DNA of 23,340 nucleotides, taken from contig CALCDT010000262.1 in assembly GCA_937900425.1 (NCBI GenBank), positions 1 through 23,340 of the forward strand, given 5' to 3'. The DNA comes from an uncultured Alphaproteobacteria bacterium (GTDB taxonomy: Bacteria > Pseudomonadota > Alphaproteobacteria > Rhizobiales > Pleomorphomonadaceae). This document shows, piece by piece, positions 7,907 through 14,648 of this stretch. The number at the start of each line of letters is the position of its first letter. Position 1 is the first letter of the stretch. The position numbers were made by a program, and so were the translations under genes. The notes beneath the pieces were generated by a model. The model was not told the DNA's origin, did not search any database, and was given only the letters and a program-made list of their open reading frames with translations.

Positions 7907-8051
7907 ACCGATCGCAACCGAATTCGGCTAGTCGCGCCGGCGGCGAGCCGGCACCATCGGGGAAATTCCAGACCCGAACGGGCATCCCCGGGGATCGCGA
8001 CCGCGACCCCGCTCCCGAGACGCAGCCCGCCCCGAGCCGGAGGTTTTTCCC

Positions 8052-9092
8052 ATGTTCGTCAAGAACGCCTGGTATGTCGCCGCGATCGGCCAGGAGATCG
8101 ACCGCACCCTGCGCCAGGTCCGCATCCTCGGCGAGAACGTCCTGCTCTACCGCCGCCAGGACGGCGTCGCCGTGGCGCTGGAGGACGCCTGCCCGCACCG
8201 CAAGCTGCCGCTCTCCATGGGCCGCCTGCTCGGCGACGAGGTCGAATGCGGCTACCACGGCCTGCGCTTCGACTGCGGCGGCGTCTGCACGAGGGTGCCG
8301 GGCGCGGAGAAGATCCCCCACGTCGCAAAGGTCCGGGCCTATCCGCTGGTCGAGCGCTACGGCCTCGCCTGGATCTGGATGGGCGACGAGACGCTGGCCG
8401 ACCCCGCCACGATCTTCTGCGTCGAGCAGTGGGACAACCCGGAATGGGGCACCACCGACGCCGGGGTGATGGAGGTCGACTGCAACTATCTCTACGTCAC
8501 CGACAACCTGCTCGACCCGTCCCACGTCGCCTGGGTCCACCAGTCGTCCTTCGGCAATTCGGCCTGCGAGGACATCCCGGTGCGCACCCGCGAGACCGGC
8601 AACGGCGTCGTCGTCTCGCGCTGGATGATGGACGTCGAGGTGGCGCCCTTCTACGCGCCCTTCGTCAGGTTCCAGGGCCGTTGCGACCGGCTGCAGCACT
8701 ACGAGGTGCGTTACCCGGCCCACGCCATCATCAAGGCCCTGTTCACGCCGGCCGGCACCGGCGGCGACGATGAGCCGGTCCATCCGGACGTCTTCCTGAT
8801 GGACAGCTTCAACTTCATGACCCCGGTCGACGACAAGCGGACGCGCTACTTCTGGTTCCAGATGCGCAACTTCGCCCCCGGCGACGCCGCGGTCTCCGAA
8901 AGCTTCGCCAAGGCCGTCCGCTTCGCCTTCGAGGAGGACCGGGTCGTGCTCAACGCCGTGCAGATCGGCATGGACACCAAGACGACGCCGAACCTCGACC
9001 TCAAGATCGACGCCGGCCCCCTGCGCTTCCGCAAGCGCATCCGCGAGATGATCGAGGGCGAGCAGCAGGGCACGCGGCAGGCGGCGGAGTGA
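8052..9092 (+). CDS. Rieske non-heme iron oxygenase, VanA-like
   Basis: A 346-residue oxygenase component of the aromatic-ring-hydroxylating/O-demethylase superfamily. The N-terminal Rieske [2Fe-2S] domain has Cys47-x-His49 and Cys66-x2-His69 (ACPHRKLPL and CGYHGLRF). The catalytic domain has the mononuclear iron motif Asp151-x3-Asp155-x2-His158-x4-His163. Size and the start FVKNAWYVA resemble vanillate O-demethylase oxygenase VanA and relatives, but the substrate cannot be read from the sequence. These enzymes need an electron-supplying reductase; no VanB-like gene lies in this window, so the partner must be elsewhere. The ATG at 8052 has GGAGG eight bases upstream. It is divergent from the LysR gene, and a repeat element separates it from the following FAD enzyme. 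Confidence 0.92.
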   Translation: MFVKNAWYVAAIGQEIDRTLRQVRILGENVLLYRRQDGVAVALEDACPHRKLPLSMGRLLGDEVECGYHGLRFDCGGVCTRVPGAEKIPHVAKVRAYPLVERYGLAWIWMGDETLADPATIFCVEQWDNPEWGTTDAGVMEVDCNYLYVTDNLLDPSHVAWVHQSSFGNSACEDIPVRTRETGNGVVVSRWMMDVEVAPFYAPFVRFQGRCDRLQHYEVRYPAHAIIKALFTPAGTGGDDEPVHPDVFLMDSFNFMTPVDDKRTRYFWFQMRNFAPGDAAVSESFAKAVRFAFEEDRVVLNAVQIGMDTKTTPNLDLKIDAGPLRFRKRIREMIEGEQQGTRQAAE

Positions 9093-9191
9093 GCGGTTTC
9101 TATCCGGCTTCCGGGGGGCGGGCTCGTCGAGATTTTCCGGTTCGGTGAGTCCGCCGTCCTTCTCCGACCGCGCCGGGAGTGGTGAGGCCGC

Positions 9192-9386
9192 GCCCCCTCA
9201 TCCGGCCCTGCGGGCCACCTTCTCCCCGCGGGGGAGAAGATAAATTGCCGAGAGGTTGGGTGGACGGCACATACGGTCGGCGCAGTGCGGAACCGGCGCC
9301 TCGTCACCCACCCGGGCACGAAATCAGCCCGGAATTATCTTCTCCCCAGCGGGGAGAAGGTGGCGCGAAGCGCCGGATGAGGGGGC
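9192..9386. repeat. RIME-like paired-hairpin repeat
   Basis: The left arm 9192-9246 and right arm 9333-9386 are inverted copies: CCCCCTCATCCGG ... CTTCTCCCC-GC-GGGGGAGAAG ... AATT, mirrored as AATTATCTTCTCCCC ... GGCGC-GAA-GCGCC-GGATGAGGGGG. Each arm contains two hairpins; the inner stem is GGCCC-TGC-GGGCC on the left but GGCGC-GAA-GCGCC on the right, so pairing is kept although the sequence differs. It resembles the Rhizobium intergenic mosaic elements, recalled from memory and not checked. The 86-base centre has no coding look. It lies between the Rieske and FAD-oxidase genes. Confidence 0.85.
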
Positions 9387-9392
9387 CCGAAG

Positions 9393-9520
9393 GGCCTTGT
9401 CACGCACCAAGCCCCCTCCTCCCGGCACGACGACGCAAACCCCGTCACGCCCACCCCCACAACCAGGGCGGCACGCCCCGCCCAGAAGCCTCCTCCCCCT
9501 CCCCCCACCCGAAAGCCCCG
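9393..9520 (+). other. C-rich, G-poor leader before the FAD enzyme
   Basis: This stretch is strikingly rich in C and poor in G on the plus strand, with several CCCCC runs from ~9409 to 9519. C-rich, G-poor, unstructured RNA is what Rho factor binds, so a Rho-utilisation site acting after the Rieske gene is possible. No -35/-10 pair or Shine-Dalgarno was seen. Confidence 0.3.
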
Positions 9521-10924
9521 ATGACCGTCCGTCCCGCCCCGACCCTCGCCTCCGCCCTCGCCGCCATCGTCGGCGAGCGGCACGTGCTCACCGGGGCGCA
9601 GGTCGAAGCCCTCGATCCGGGCTGGCATCCGGACAATCTCGCCTGTGGCCTCGTCGTGCTGCCGGGCTCGACCGAGGAGGTCGCCGAGGTCGTGCGCCTC
9701 GCAAGGGCCCAGGGCGCCGCGATCGTGCCGCACGGCGGGCGCACCGGGCTCGTCGGCGGCGGCATCACCGCGCCGGGCGACGTCGCCGTCTCGCTCGCCC
9801 GGATGAACCGCATCCTCGCGCTCGATCCGATGGAGCGGACCGTCACCGTGGAGGCCGGTGCCATCCTCCAGACCGTCGAGGAGGCCGCCGCCGCCCACGG
9901 CCTCGAGATCGGCATCGACCTCGCCTCGCGCGGCTCGGCCACCATCGGCGGCATGGTCTCGACCAACGCCGGCGGCGTCCTCGCCCACCGCTACGGCGTG
10001 ATGCGCCACCGGGTGCTCGGGCTCGAAGTCGTGCTGCCGGACGGGCGGGTGCTGCGCGACCTCACCCGCGTCGTCAAGGTCGCCGCCGGATACGACCTCA
10101 AGCATCTGCTGATCGGGGCCGAGGGCACGCTCGGCATCGTCACCAGGGTGGTGCTGAAGCTCGAGGCCCTGCCGGCGGCGACGACGACCGCCCTGTTCTC
10201 GCTGCCCTCCACGGCCGCCGTGCTCTTCACCATCGACGCCGCGAGCCGGCTCGGCTCGGCGCGGATGCGGATGGCCGAGGCGATGTGGAAGGGCTATTTC
10301 GACCTCACGTCCACCGTGCAGGGCTGGCGCGACCCGGCCTACGACGCCGAGGCGCCGCTGCACCTCGCCCTGATGATCGAGGGCGCGAGCCGCGAGGCGC
10401 TGGAGCCGGCCCTCGTCGAGGTCTTCGAGCGGGTGGCGGAAGCCTTCCCCGGCGCCGGCGGCCTCGTCTCGTCGTCGGCCCGGCAGGACGGCGAGATCTG
10501 GCGGCTGCGCGAGGACACCGAGGCGGTCTACCGCCAGTTCCCGATGGCCCCCTCCTACGACGTCTCGCTGCCGCTGTCGGAGATCGACGCCTATCTCGCA
10601 GAACTCGACCTCCGGCTCGCCGCGCTCGATCCGGCGCTCAGGCCCTTCGTCTTCGGCCACCTCGCCGACGGCAACCTCCACATCCTGATGAACCGGCCGG
10701 GGCCGCTGGCGCCGGCCGAACAGGAGGCGATCAACGAGGCGGTCTACCGCGGCCTCGCCGCCCGCGGCGGCAGTTTCTCGGCCGAGCACGGCGTCGGTTC
10801 GAAACGCCGCGGCGCCCTCGCCGCCCACGCCGATCCGGTGAAGGTCGCGCTGATGGCGGCGATCAAGGCGCTGATCGACCCGGACGACACCGTCAACCCC
10901 GGCAAGGTGACACCGCCGGCGTGA
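9521..10924 (+). CDS. FAD-binding 2-hydroxyacid dehydrogenase (GlcD/D2HGDH type)
   Basis: A 467-residue flavoprotein. Residues ~42-180 are the PCMH-type FAD-binding domain, with the pyrophosphate loop HGGRTGLVGGG (71-81) and SATIGGMVSTNAGG. Residues ~215-464 are the FAD-oxidase C-terminal domain, with HLADGNLH (about 379-386), EHGVGSKRRG and the closing DPDDTVNPGK. The family oxidises D-2-hydroxy acids (D-lactate, glycolate, D-2-hydroxyglutarate) and passes electrons to quinone, ETF or cytochrome. The exact substrate is not evident. The ATG at 9521 starts where homologues start; the upstream frame runs through a repeat element. Its stop overlaps a GTG in the frame of the next gene, so it is probably cotranscribed with the PhyH-like gene. 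2-Hydroxyglutarate or 2-oxoglutarate chemistry could link the two, but that is inference. Confidence 0.9.
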   Translation: MTVRPAPTLASALAAIVGERHVLTGAQVEALDPGWHPDNLACGLVVLPGSTEEVAEVVRLARAQGAAIVPHGGRTGLVGGGITAPGDVAVSLARMNRILALDPMERTVTVEAGAILQTVEEAAAAHGLEIGIDLASRGSATIGGMVSTNAGGVLAHRYGVMRHRVLGLEVVLPDGRVLRDLTRVVKVAAGYDLKHLLIGAEGTLGIVTRVVLKLEALPAATTTALFSLPSTAAVLFTIDAASRLGSARMRMAEAMWKGYFDLTSTVQGWRDPAYDAEAPLHLALMIEGASREALEPALVEVFERVAEAFPGAGGLVSSSARQDGEIWRLREDTEAVYRQFPMAPSYDVSLPLSEIDAYLAELDLRLAALDPALRPFVFGHLADGNLHILMNRPGPLAPAEQEAINEAVYRGLAARGGSFSAEHGVGSKRRGALAAHADPVKVALMAAIKALIDPDDTVNPGKVTPPA

Positions 10925-11010
10925 CCGCGCCGGCGCGATCGGCCGCGCCCACCGCCGCCGACCGCCGAATCCCCTCCCTTCCCTTCCCGCAGCAACCCGG
11001 AGCCGACCCG

Positions 11011-11853
11011 ATGGACACCGCCCCCTCCGCCAGCGCCGCGCCCTCCGCCGATCCGGCCGTCGCCCCGTTCGTCGACCCCGCGCTCGCCGCCGCCTTCCGC
11101 GCCGACGGCGCCGTGGTGCTGCGCGGCGTCTTTTCCGACTGGATCGAGCCGCTGCGCGACGGCGTCGCCAAGCTGATGGCCAACCCGAGCCCGCGCGAGC
11201 GCAGCTATGCACCGAAGGACGGCTCGGCCCGCTTCTTCCAGGACCTCTGCAACTGGCAGGACATTCCCGAATTCTCGGCCTTCGTGCGCCATTCGCCGGC
11301 CGGCGCCATCGCCGCGGCGCTGATGGGCTCCAGGACCGCCCGCTTCTTCCACGACCACGTGCTGGTCAAGGAGCCGGGCAATTCGATGGTGACGCCCTGG
11401 CACCAGGACATGCCCTATTACTGCGTCGGCGGCCGCCAAAGCGTCAGCTTCTGGGTGCCGCTCGACCCGGTCGCCCGCGAGACGACGCTCGAATGCGTCG
11501 CCGGCACCCACGCCTCGGGCCTCGACCACCGGCCGCAGCGTTTCGACGGCACCGCCCTCTTCGAGAACGACACCCGCCCGGCGGTGCCGGACATCGACGC
11601 CGACCGCTCGGCCTGGACCATCCTCGGCTGGGCGCTGGAGCCGGGCGACGCGGTCGCCTTCGACTTCCGTACCCTGCACGGCGCCGCCGCCAACAGCTCC
11701 ACCCGCCGCCGCCGCGTCTTCTCCGCCCGCTTCGTCGGCGACGACGCCGTCTTCGTCGACCGCGGCGGCAAGGGCTCCCCGCCCTTCTCCCACCTGACGC
11801 TGAAGACCGGCGAGCCGCTGGAGGGGCCGGACTTTCCGGTGGTGTGGGGGTGA
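11011..11853 (+). CDS. Phytanoyl-CoA dioxygenase family protein
   Basis: A 280-residue Fe(II)/2-oxoglutarate-dependent oxygenase of the PhyH family. The iron triad is visible: His131-x-Asp133 in TPWHQDMPYY and the distal His223 in TLHGAAANSS. A basic cluster, RRRR, near 232-235 is suited to hold the 2-oxoglutarate carboxylate. The N-terminal helix and first strand (AAAFRADGAVVLRGVF) are typical. Such enzymes hydroxylate small molecules with release of succinate and CO2. The ATG at 11011 has GGAG eight bases upstream. A GTG at 10921 that overlaps the previous stop would add 30 low-complexity residues and is less likely. It follows the FAD enzyme directly on the same strand; the physiological substrate is unknown. 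Confidence 0.92.
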   Translation: MDTAPSASAAPSADPAVAPFVDPALAAAFRADGAVVLRGVFSDWIEPLRDGVAKLMANPSPRERSYAPKDGSARFFQDLCNWQDIPEFSAFVRHSPAGAIAAALMGSRTARFFHDHVLVKEPGNSMVTPWHQDMPYYCVGGRQSVSFWVPLDPVARETTLECVAGTHASGLDHRPQRFDGTALFENDTRPAVPDIDADRSAWTILGWALEPGDAVAFDFRTLHGAAANSSTRRRRVFSARFVGDDAVFVDRGGKGSPPFSHLTLKTGEPLEGPDFPVVWG

Positions 11854-11910
11854 TACGCCAGGGGGAGGCCGGTCGGCACCGGTGACGGGGCGGCGACGCC
11901 CCGGCTTTTC

Positions 11911-12044
11911 CCTCGTCCTTCGAGACAGGCGCTTCGCGACTTCCTCAGGATGAGGGAAAAGTTTAAGCCACTGCCATAAAAAGAGAAAACTCTCGAAGAC
12001 CTCATCCTGAGGAGGCCCGGAACGGGCCGTCTCGAAGGACGAGG
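11911..12044. repeat. Paired-hairpin repeat, copy B
   Basis: Arms 11911-11955 and 12000-12044 match copy A, with CCTCGTCCTTCGAGAC outward and CCTCAGGATGAGG inward. The right inner stem is GGCCCG-GAA-CGGGCC. The left inner stem is weaker, with GCG-CTT-CGC pairing. The spacer (GGAAAAG...AAGCC...AGAAAACTCTCGAAG) is the inverse of the copy C spacer, so these two copies are full-length relatives in opposite orientation. It lies about 57 bases after the PhyH-like gene, where it may act as a terminator or mRNA-stabilising structure. Confidence 0.9.
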
Positions 12045-12111
12045 TCGGGCTTGACGCCGTTCGCCGGGCCGTCTCCGGCGGACGCGGACCGCCCGCACCG
12101 CCCTCGCCACC

Positions 12112-12149
12112 GCCCTCCCGCCTCTCCACCGCCCTCCCGCCTCTCCACC
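12112..12149. repeat. 19-bp tandem duplication
   Basis: The 19-base unit that begins GCCCTCCCG and ends TCTCCACC occurs twice head to tail without mismatch (12112-12130 and 12131-12149), directly before the 32-bp inverted-repeat element. A partial third unit precedes it. Confidence 0.9.
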
Positions 12150-12150
12150 G

Positions 12151-12326
12151 CCGTCATGGTTCGCGAAGGCGAACCATCCACGACGATCGTCGGTCGATGG
12201 CGCGGGCGGGTGAACGGCAGCTCCACGGAGGTCTCGTCGAAGGGCGATCACAGCCGTCGACAGTCTACGGCTGCCGCAGCGCCGTGGGGACGGGCGTGGA
12301 TGGTTCGCCTTCGCGAACCATGACGG
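12151..12326. repeat. Element bounded by perfect 32-bp inverted repeats
   Basis: Positions 12151-12182 and 12295-12326 are perfect inverted copies (32 of 32). Each arm contains its own hairpin, ATGGTTCGC-GAAG-GCGAACCAT or its complement, followed by CCACG. The 112-base interior has no recognisable gene. No clear target-site duplication was seen at the borders. It lies between the PhyH-like gene and the convergent ABC operon. It could be a small non-autonomous mobile element or a REP-type doublet. Confidence 0.85.
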
Positions 12327-12422
12327 CGAGGAGGCTCACGAAGCCGCCCGACGCAACACCCCGCGTCGTCGCCGCGTCGCCACCTCTCCGCCTCGCCGGA
12401 GCGAAGGCGTCGCCCACCACCC

Positions 12423-13217
12423 CTACAGCAACGTCGCCGCGCCCCGATCGAGATACGTGTCCAGAAACTGCTCGATCCGCGGATGCCGCGGCTTGCCGAA
12501 GACCTCGCCCGGCGCGCCCTGGACCAGCAGCTTGCCGTGGTCGAGGAAGACGATCTTGCGGCCGACCGAGGCGGCGAAGCCGATTTCGTGGGTGACGACC
12601 AGCATGGTCATGCCGGTGGCGGCGAGGTCGCGCATCACGTTCAGCACTTCGCCGGTGAGTTCGGGATCGAGCGAGGAGGTCGGCTCGTCGAATAGCATGA
12701 TCTTCGGCTCGAGCGCCAGCGCCCGGGCGATGGCGACGCGCTGCTGCTGGCCGCCGGAGAGTTCGGAGGGGTAGTGGCCGGCGCGGGCGGAGAGGCCGAC
12801 CTTGTCGAGCTCGGCCATCGCCCGTTCCTCGGCGGCCTTGCGCTTCATGCCGCGCACGGTGACGAGCGCTTCGGAGACGTTGCCGAGCGCGGTCATGTGC
12901 GGCCAGAGATTGAACTGCTGGAACACCATGCCGATGCGGCTGCGCACCTCGCGCGTCGCCGCCGCCGGCAGGCGCACCCGCTGGCCGGAGGGGCCCGGCG
13001 CGTGGCCGAGCGGGGCGCCATCGATCTCGATGAAGCCGTCGGAGGCCTCCTCGAGGAAGGCGACGCAGCGCAGCAGCGTCGACTTGCCCGAGCCCGACGG
13101 CCCGATCAGGCAGGTGACCTCGCCGCGCTCGACCTCGAGGTCGATGCCGTCGAGCACGGTGGTGGCGCCGAAGCGCTTGACGAGGCCGGAAACGCGGATG
13201 GCGGGATTGAAGCTCAT
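12423..13217 (-). CDS. Polar amino-acid ABC transporter ATPase
   Basis: A 264-residue ABC ATPase of the GlnQ/HisP type. Walker A GPSGSGKST (39-47), Q-loop VFQQFNLWPHMT (Gln100), signature LSGGQQQR (153-160), Walker B IMLFDE (173-178), D-loop SSLD and H-loop His210 are all intact. It powers uptake of a polar amino acid or derivative by the two permeases encoded upstream. The ATG at 13217 overlaps the stop of the preceding permease gene by four bases (ATGA), which shows translational coupling. A modest insertion at residues ~70-90 (GHAPGPSGQRVRLPAAATRE) before the Q-loop is common in this subgroup. It is the last gene of the operon, and its stop faces the repeat cluster at 11911-12326. Confidence 0.96.
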   Translation of the reverse strand: MSFNPAIRVSGLVKRFGATTVLDGIDLEVERGEVTCLIGPSGSGKSTLLRCVAFLEEASDGFIEIDGAPLGHAPGPSGQRVRLPAAATREVRSRIGMVFQQFNLWPHMTALGNVSEALVTVRGMKRKAAEERAMAELDKVGLSARAGHYPSELSGGQQQRVAIARALALEPKIMLFDEPTSSLDPELTGEVLNVMRDLAATGMTMLVVTHEIGFAASVGRKIVFLDHGKLLVQGAPGEVFGKPRHPRIEQFLDTYLDRGAATLL

Positions 13218-13882
13218 GTGACGGAGAACCGGTATCTGGAGAGGCGCTTCTCGGCATATCGGCCGGCGGCGCCGCAGGCTTCGACGAGGGCCCAGTAGAC
13301 GAGGGCGAGGATCGTGAAGCTCTCGACGAAGGCGTAATATTCGGTGCCGAGCGCGCTGACGGCCAGCGTCAGCTCCGGCACCGAGATGATGGAGAGGATC
13401 GCCGTCTCCTTCAGCATCAGGATGGTCATGTTGACCATCGAGGGCAGCACCAGCATCGTCATCTCGGGCAGGATGATGCGGCGCATCGCCTGGACGCGGG
13501 AGAGGCCGAGGCAGTCGGCGGCCTCGACGTGGCCCTTGGGGATCGCCTCGAAGCCGGCGCGCCAAAGTTCCGAATAGTAGGCGGCGCCGTAGATCGTCAG
13601 GCCGAGCAGGCCGGCGACCGTCTTGTCGAGCGACAGGCCGACATAGGGGCCGCCGTAGTAGAGCAGGAAGATCTGGATCAGGAAGGGCGTGCCGCGGATC
13701 AGCTCCACCGGCGCCATCAGCAGCCAGTCGACCGGCCGGCCGCCGTAGCGCCGGGCGACGGCGATGAAGAAGCCGAGGACGAGGCCGAGGCCGGAGCCGG
13801 CGAACCACAGCAGGATTGTCACGCCGAGCGCGGAGAGGATGGCCGGGCCGGCGGCGAGGACGAGGTCGACGTCGAAGCGCAT
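13214..13882 (-). CDS. Polar amino-acid ABC transporter permease (second)
   Basis: A 222-residue inner-membrane permease of the HisM/GlnP family. The EAA-type loop that docks onto the ATPase is seen in EAADCLGLSRVQAMRRIILPE. The family segment ELIRGTPFLIQIFLLYYG lies near residues 60-77. Several hydrophobic spans are visible, including AILSALGVTILLWFAGSGLG and LGFFIAVA. It pairs with the permease encoded just upstream to form the membrane pore. Its ATG at 13882 shares one base with the upstream stop (TGATG), and its stop overlaps the ATPase start (ATGA), so the three genes are tightly coupled. Confidence 0.95.
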   Translation of the reverse strand: MRFDVDLVLAAGPAILSALGVTILLWFAGSGLGLVLGFFIAVARRYGGRPVDWLLMAPVELIRGTPFLIQIFLLYYGGPYVGLSLDKTVAGLLGLTIYGAAYYSELWRAGFEAIPKGHVEAADCLGLSRVQAMRRIILPEMTMLVLPSMVNMTILMLKETAILSIISVPELTLAVSALGTEYYAFVESFTILALVYWALVEACGAAGRYAEKRLSRYRFSVT

Positions 13883-14526
13883 CAGATCCGTCCCCAGCGC
13901 ATGTGGCGCTCGAGGCCGAGCCCGAAGGCGGCGAGCACCAGGTTGATGGCGAGGTAGACCGCGCCGGCGGCGAGATAGATCTCGAGCGGCTTGTAGGTGC
14001 TGGCGGCGAGATTCTGCGCCATGCGGGTCAGCTCGACGACGCCGACCACGGAGATCAGCGAGGAGGATTTCAGCATCATGATCGCCTCGCTGACGAGGGC
14101 GGGGATGGTCAGCTTGACGGCGATCGGCAGGCGGATGCGCCGGAACACCGCGAGGCGGGAGAAGCCGCACATCTCGGCCGCCTCGACGAGGCCCTTCGGC
14201 ACGCCGGCGAAGCCGCCGCGCAGGATCTCCGCCTGATAGGCCGAGGTGCACAGCGCCATGCCGGCGATGGCGGCGACGTGGCTCGGCACGTCGAGGCCGA
14301 TGCCCGGCAGCAGGTAGTAGATCAGCAGCAGCTGGACCAGCAGCGGCGTGCCGCGGAAGAAGCTGACGTAGAGCTTGCCGAGGAAGGCGAGGCCGCGGTT
14401 CGCCGACATCGCCGCCGAGGCGACGCCGGTCGAGATCACGAAGCCGATCGTGATCGAGATCGCGCTGTAGAGGACGGTGAGTTCCGCCGCCTTCACGAGC
14501 AGGGTGAAGAGCTTCCAGGAGATCAT
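13882..14526 (-). CDS. Polar amino-acid ABC transporter permease (first)
   Basis: A 214-residue inner-membrane permease of the HisQ/GlnP family. Family marks are SFFRGTPLLVQLLLIYYLLP and the EAA loop EAAEMCGFSRLAVFRRIRLP. The start MISWKLFTLLVKAAELTVLYS gives a first transmembrane helix with the periplasmic-side N-terminus usual for the family. The ATG is at 14524-14526; the longer open frame to 15246 lies antisense and out of frame to the binding protein and is not real. It is separated from the binding-protein gene by 122 bases holding two GC-rich hairpins, which probably lower permease expression relative to the binding protein. Confidence 0.95.
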   Translation of the reverse strand: MISWKLFTLLVKAAELTVLYSAISITIGFVISTGVASAAMSANRGLAFLGKLYVSFFRGTPLLVQLLLIYYLLPGIGLDVPSHVAAIAGMALCTSAYQAEILRGGFAGVPKGLVEAAEMCGFSRLAVFRRIRLPIAVKLTIPALVSEAIMMLKSSSLISVVGVVELTRMAQNLAASTYKPLEIYLAAGAVYLAINLVLAAFGLGLERHMRWGRI

Positions 14527-14586
14527 GGGATTCCGTGGGGTGGTCGGGGGGCGGGCCACGAGGAAGCGTGGCCGCGGGCCGCGGTA

Positions 14587-14609
14587 CCCTCCCCCGCGAG
14601 GGGGGAGGG
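14587..14609 (-). terminator. Intercistronic hairpin below the binding-protein gene
   Basis: CCCTCCCCC (14587-14595) pairs perfectly with GGGGGAGGG (14601-14609) around a five-base loop. It sits between the binding-protein and permease genes and has no U-tract. Such hairpins commonly stabilise the 5' mRNA segment and partly terminate, so the binding protein is made in excess. Confidence 0.5.
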
Positions 14610-14625
14610 ACGGGCCCGGATGCGC

Positions 14626-14640
14626 CGCCCCGACGGGGCG
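14626..14640 (-). terminator. Short hairpin just after the binding-protein stop
   Basis: CGCCCC-GAC-GGGGCG forms a perfect six-base stem nine bases beyond the binding-protein stop. Together with the stronger hairpin at 14587-14609 it makes a double stem-loop that may act as a partial terminator or a block to 3' exonucleases. Confidence 0.4.
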
Positions 14641-14648
14641 CCGTCCGC

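Noticed and set aside
10921..11010. GTG start overlapping the FAD-enzyme stop for the PhyH-like gene
   Set aside because: It would add 30 low-complexity residues and has no ribosome site of its own. The ATG at 11011 has GGAG at good spacing. Coupling cannot be fully excluded.
9335..11212. Minus-strand frames opposite the FAD and PhyH-like genes
   Set aside because: Both sense-strand proteins have intact catalytic motifs; the antisense frames are low-complexity shadows.
11854..12422. Insertion sequence remnant between the PhyH-like and ABC genes
   Set aside because: No transposase fragment or clear target duplication was found; the region is explained by two repeat elements and a short tandem duplication.
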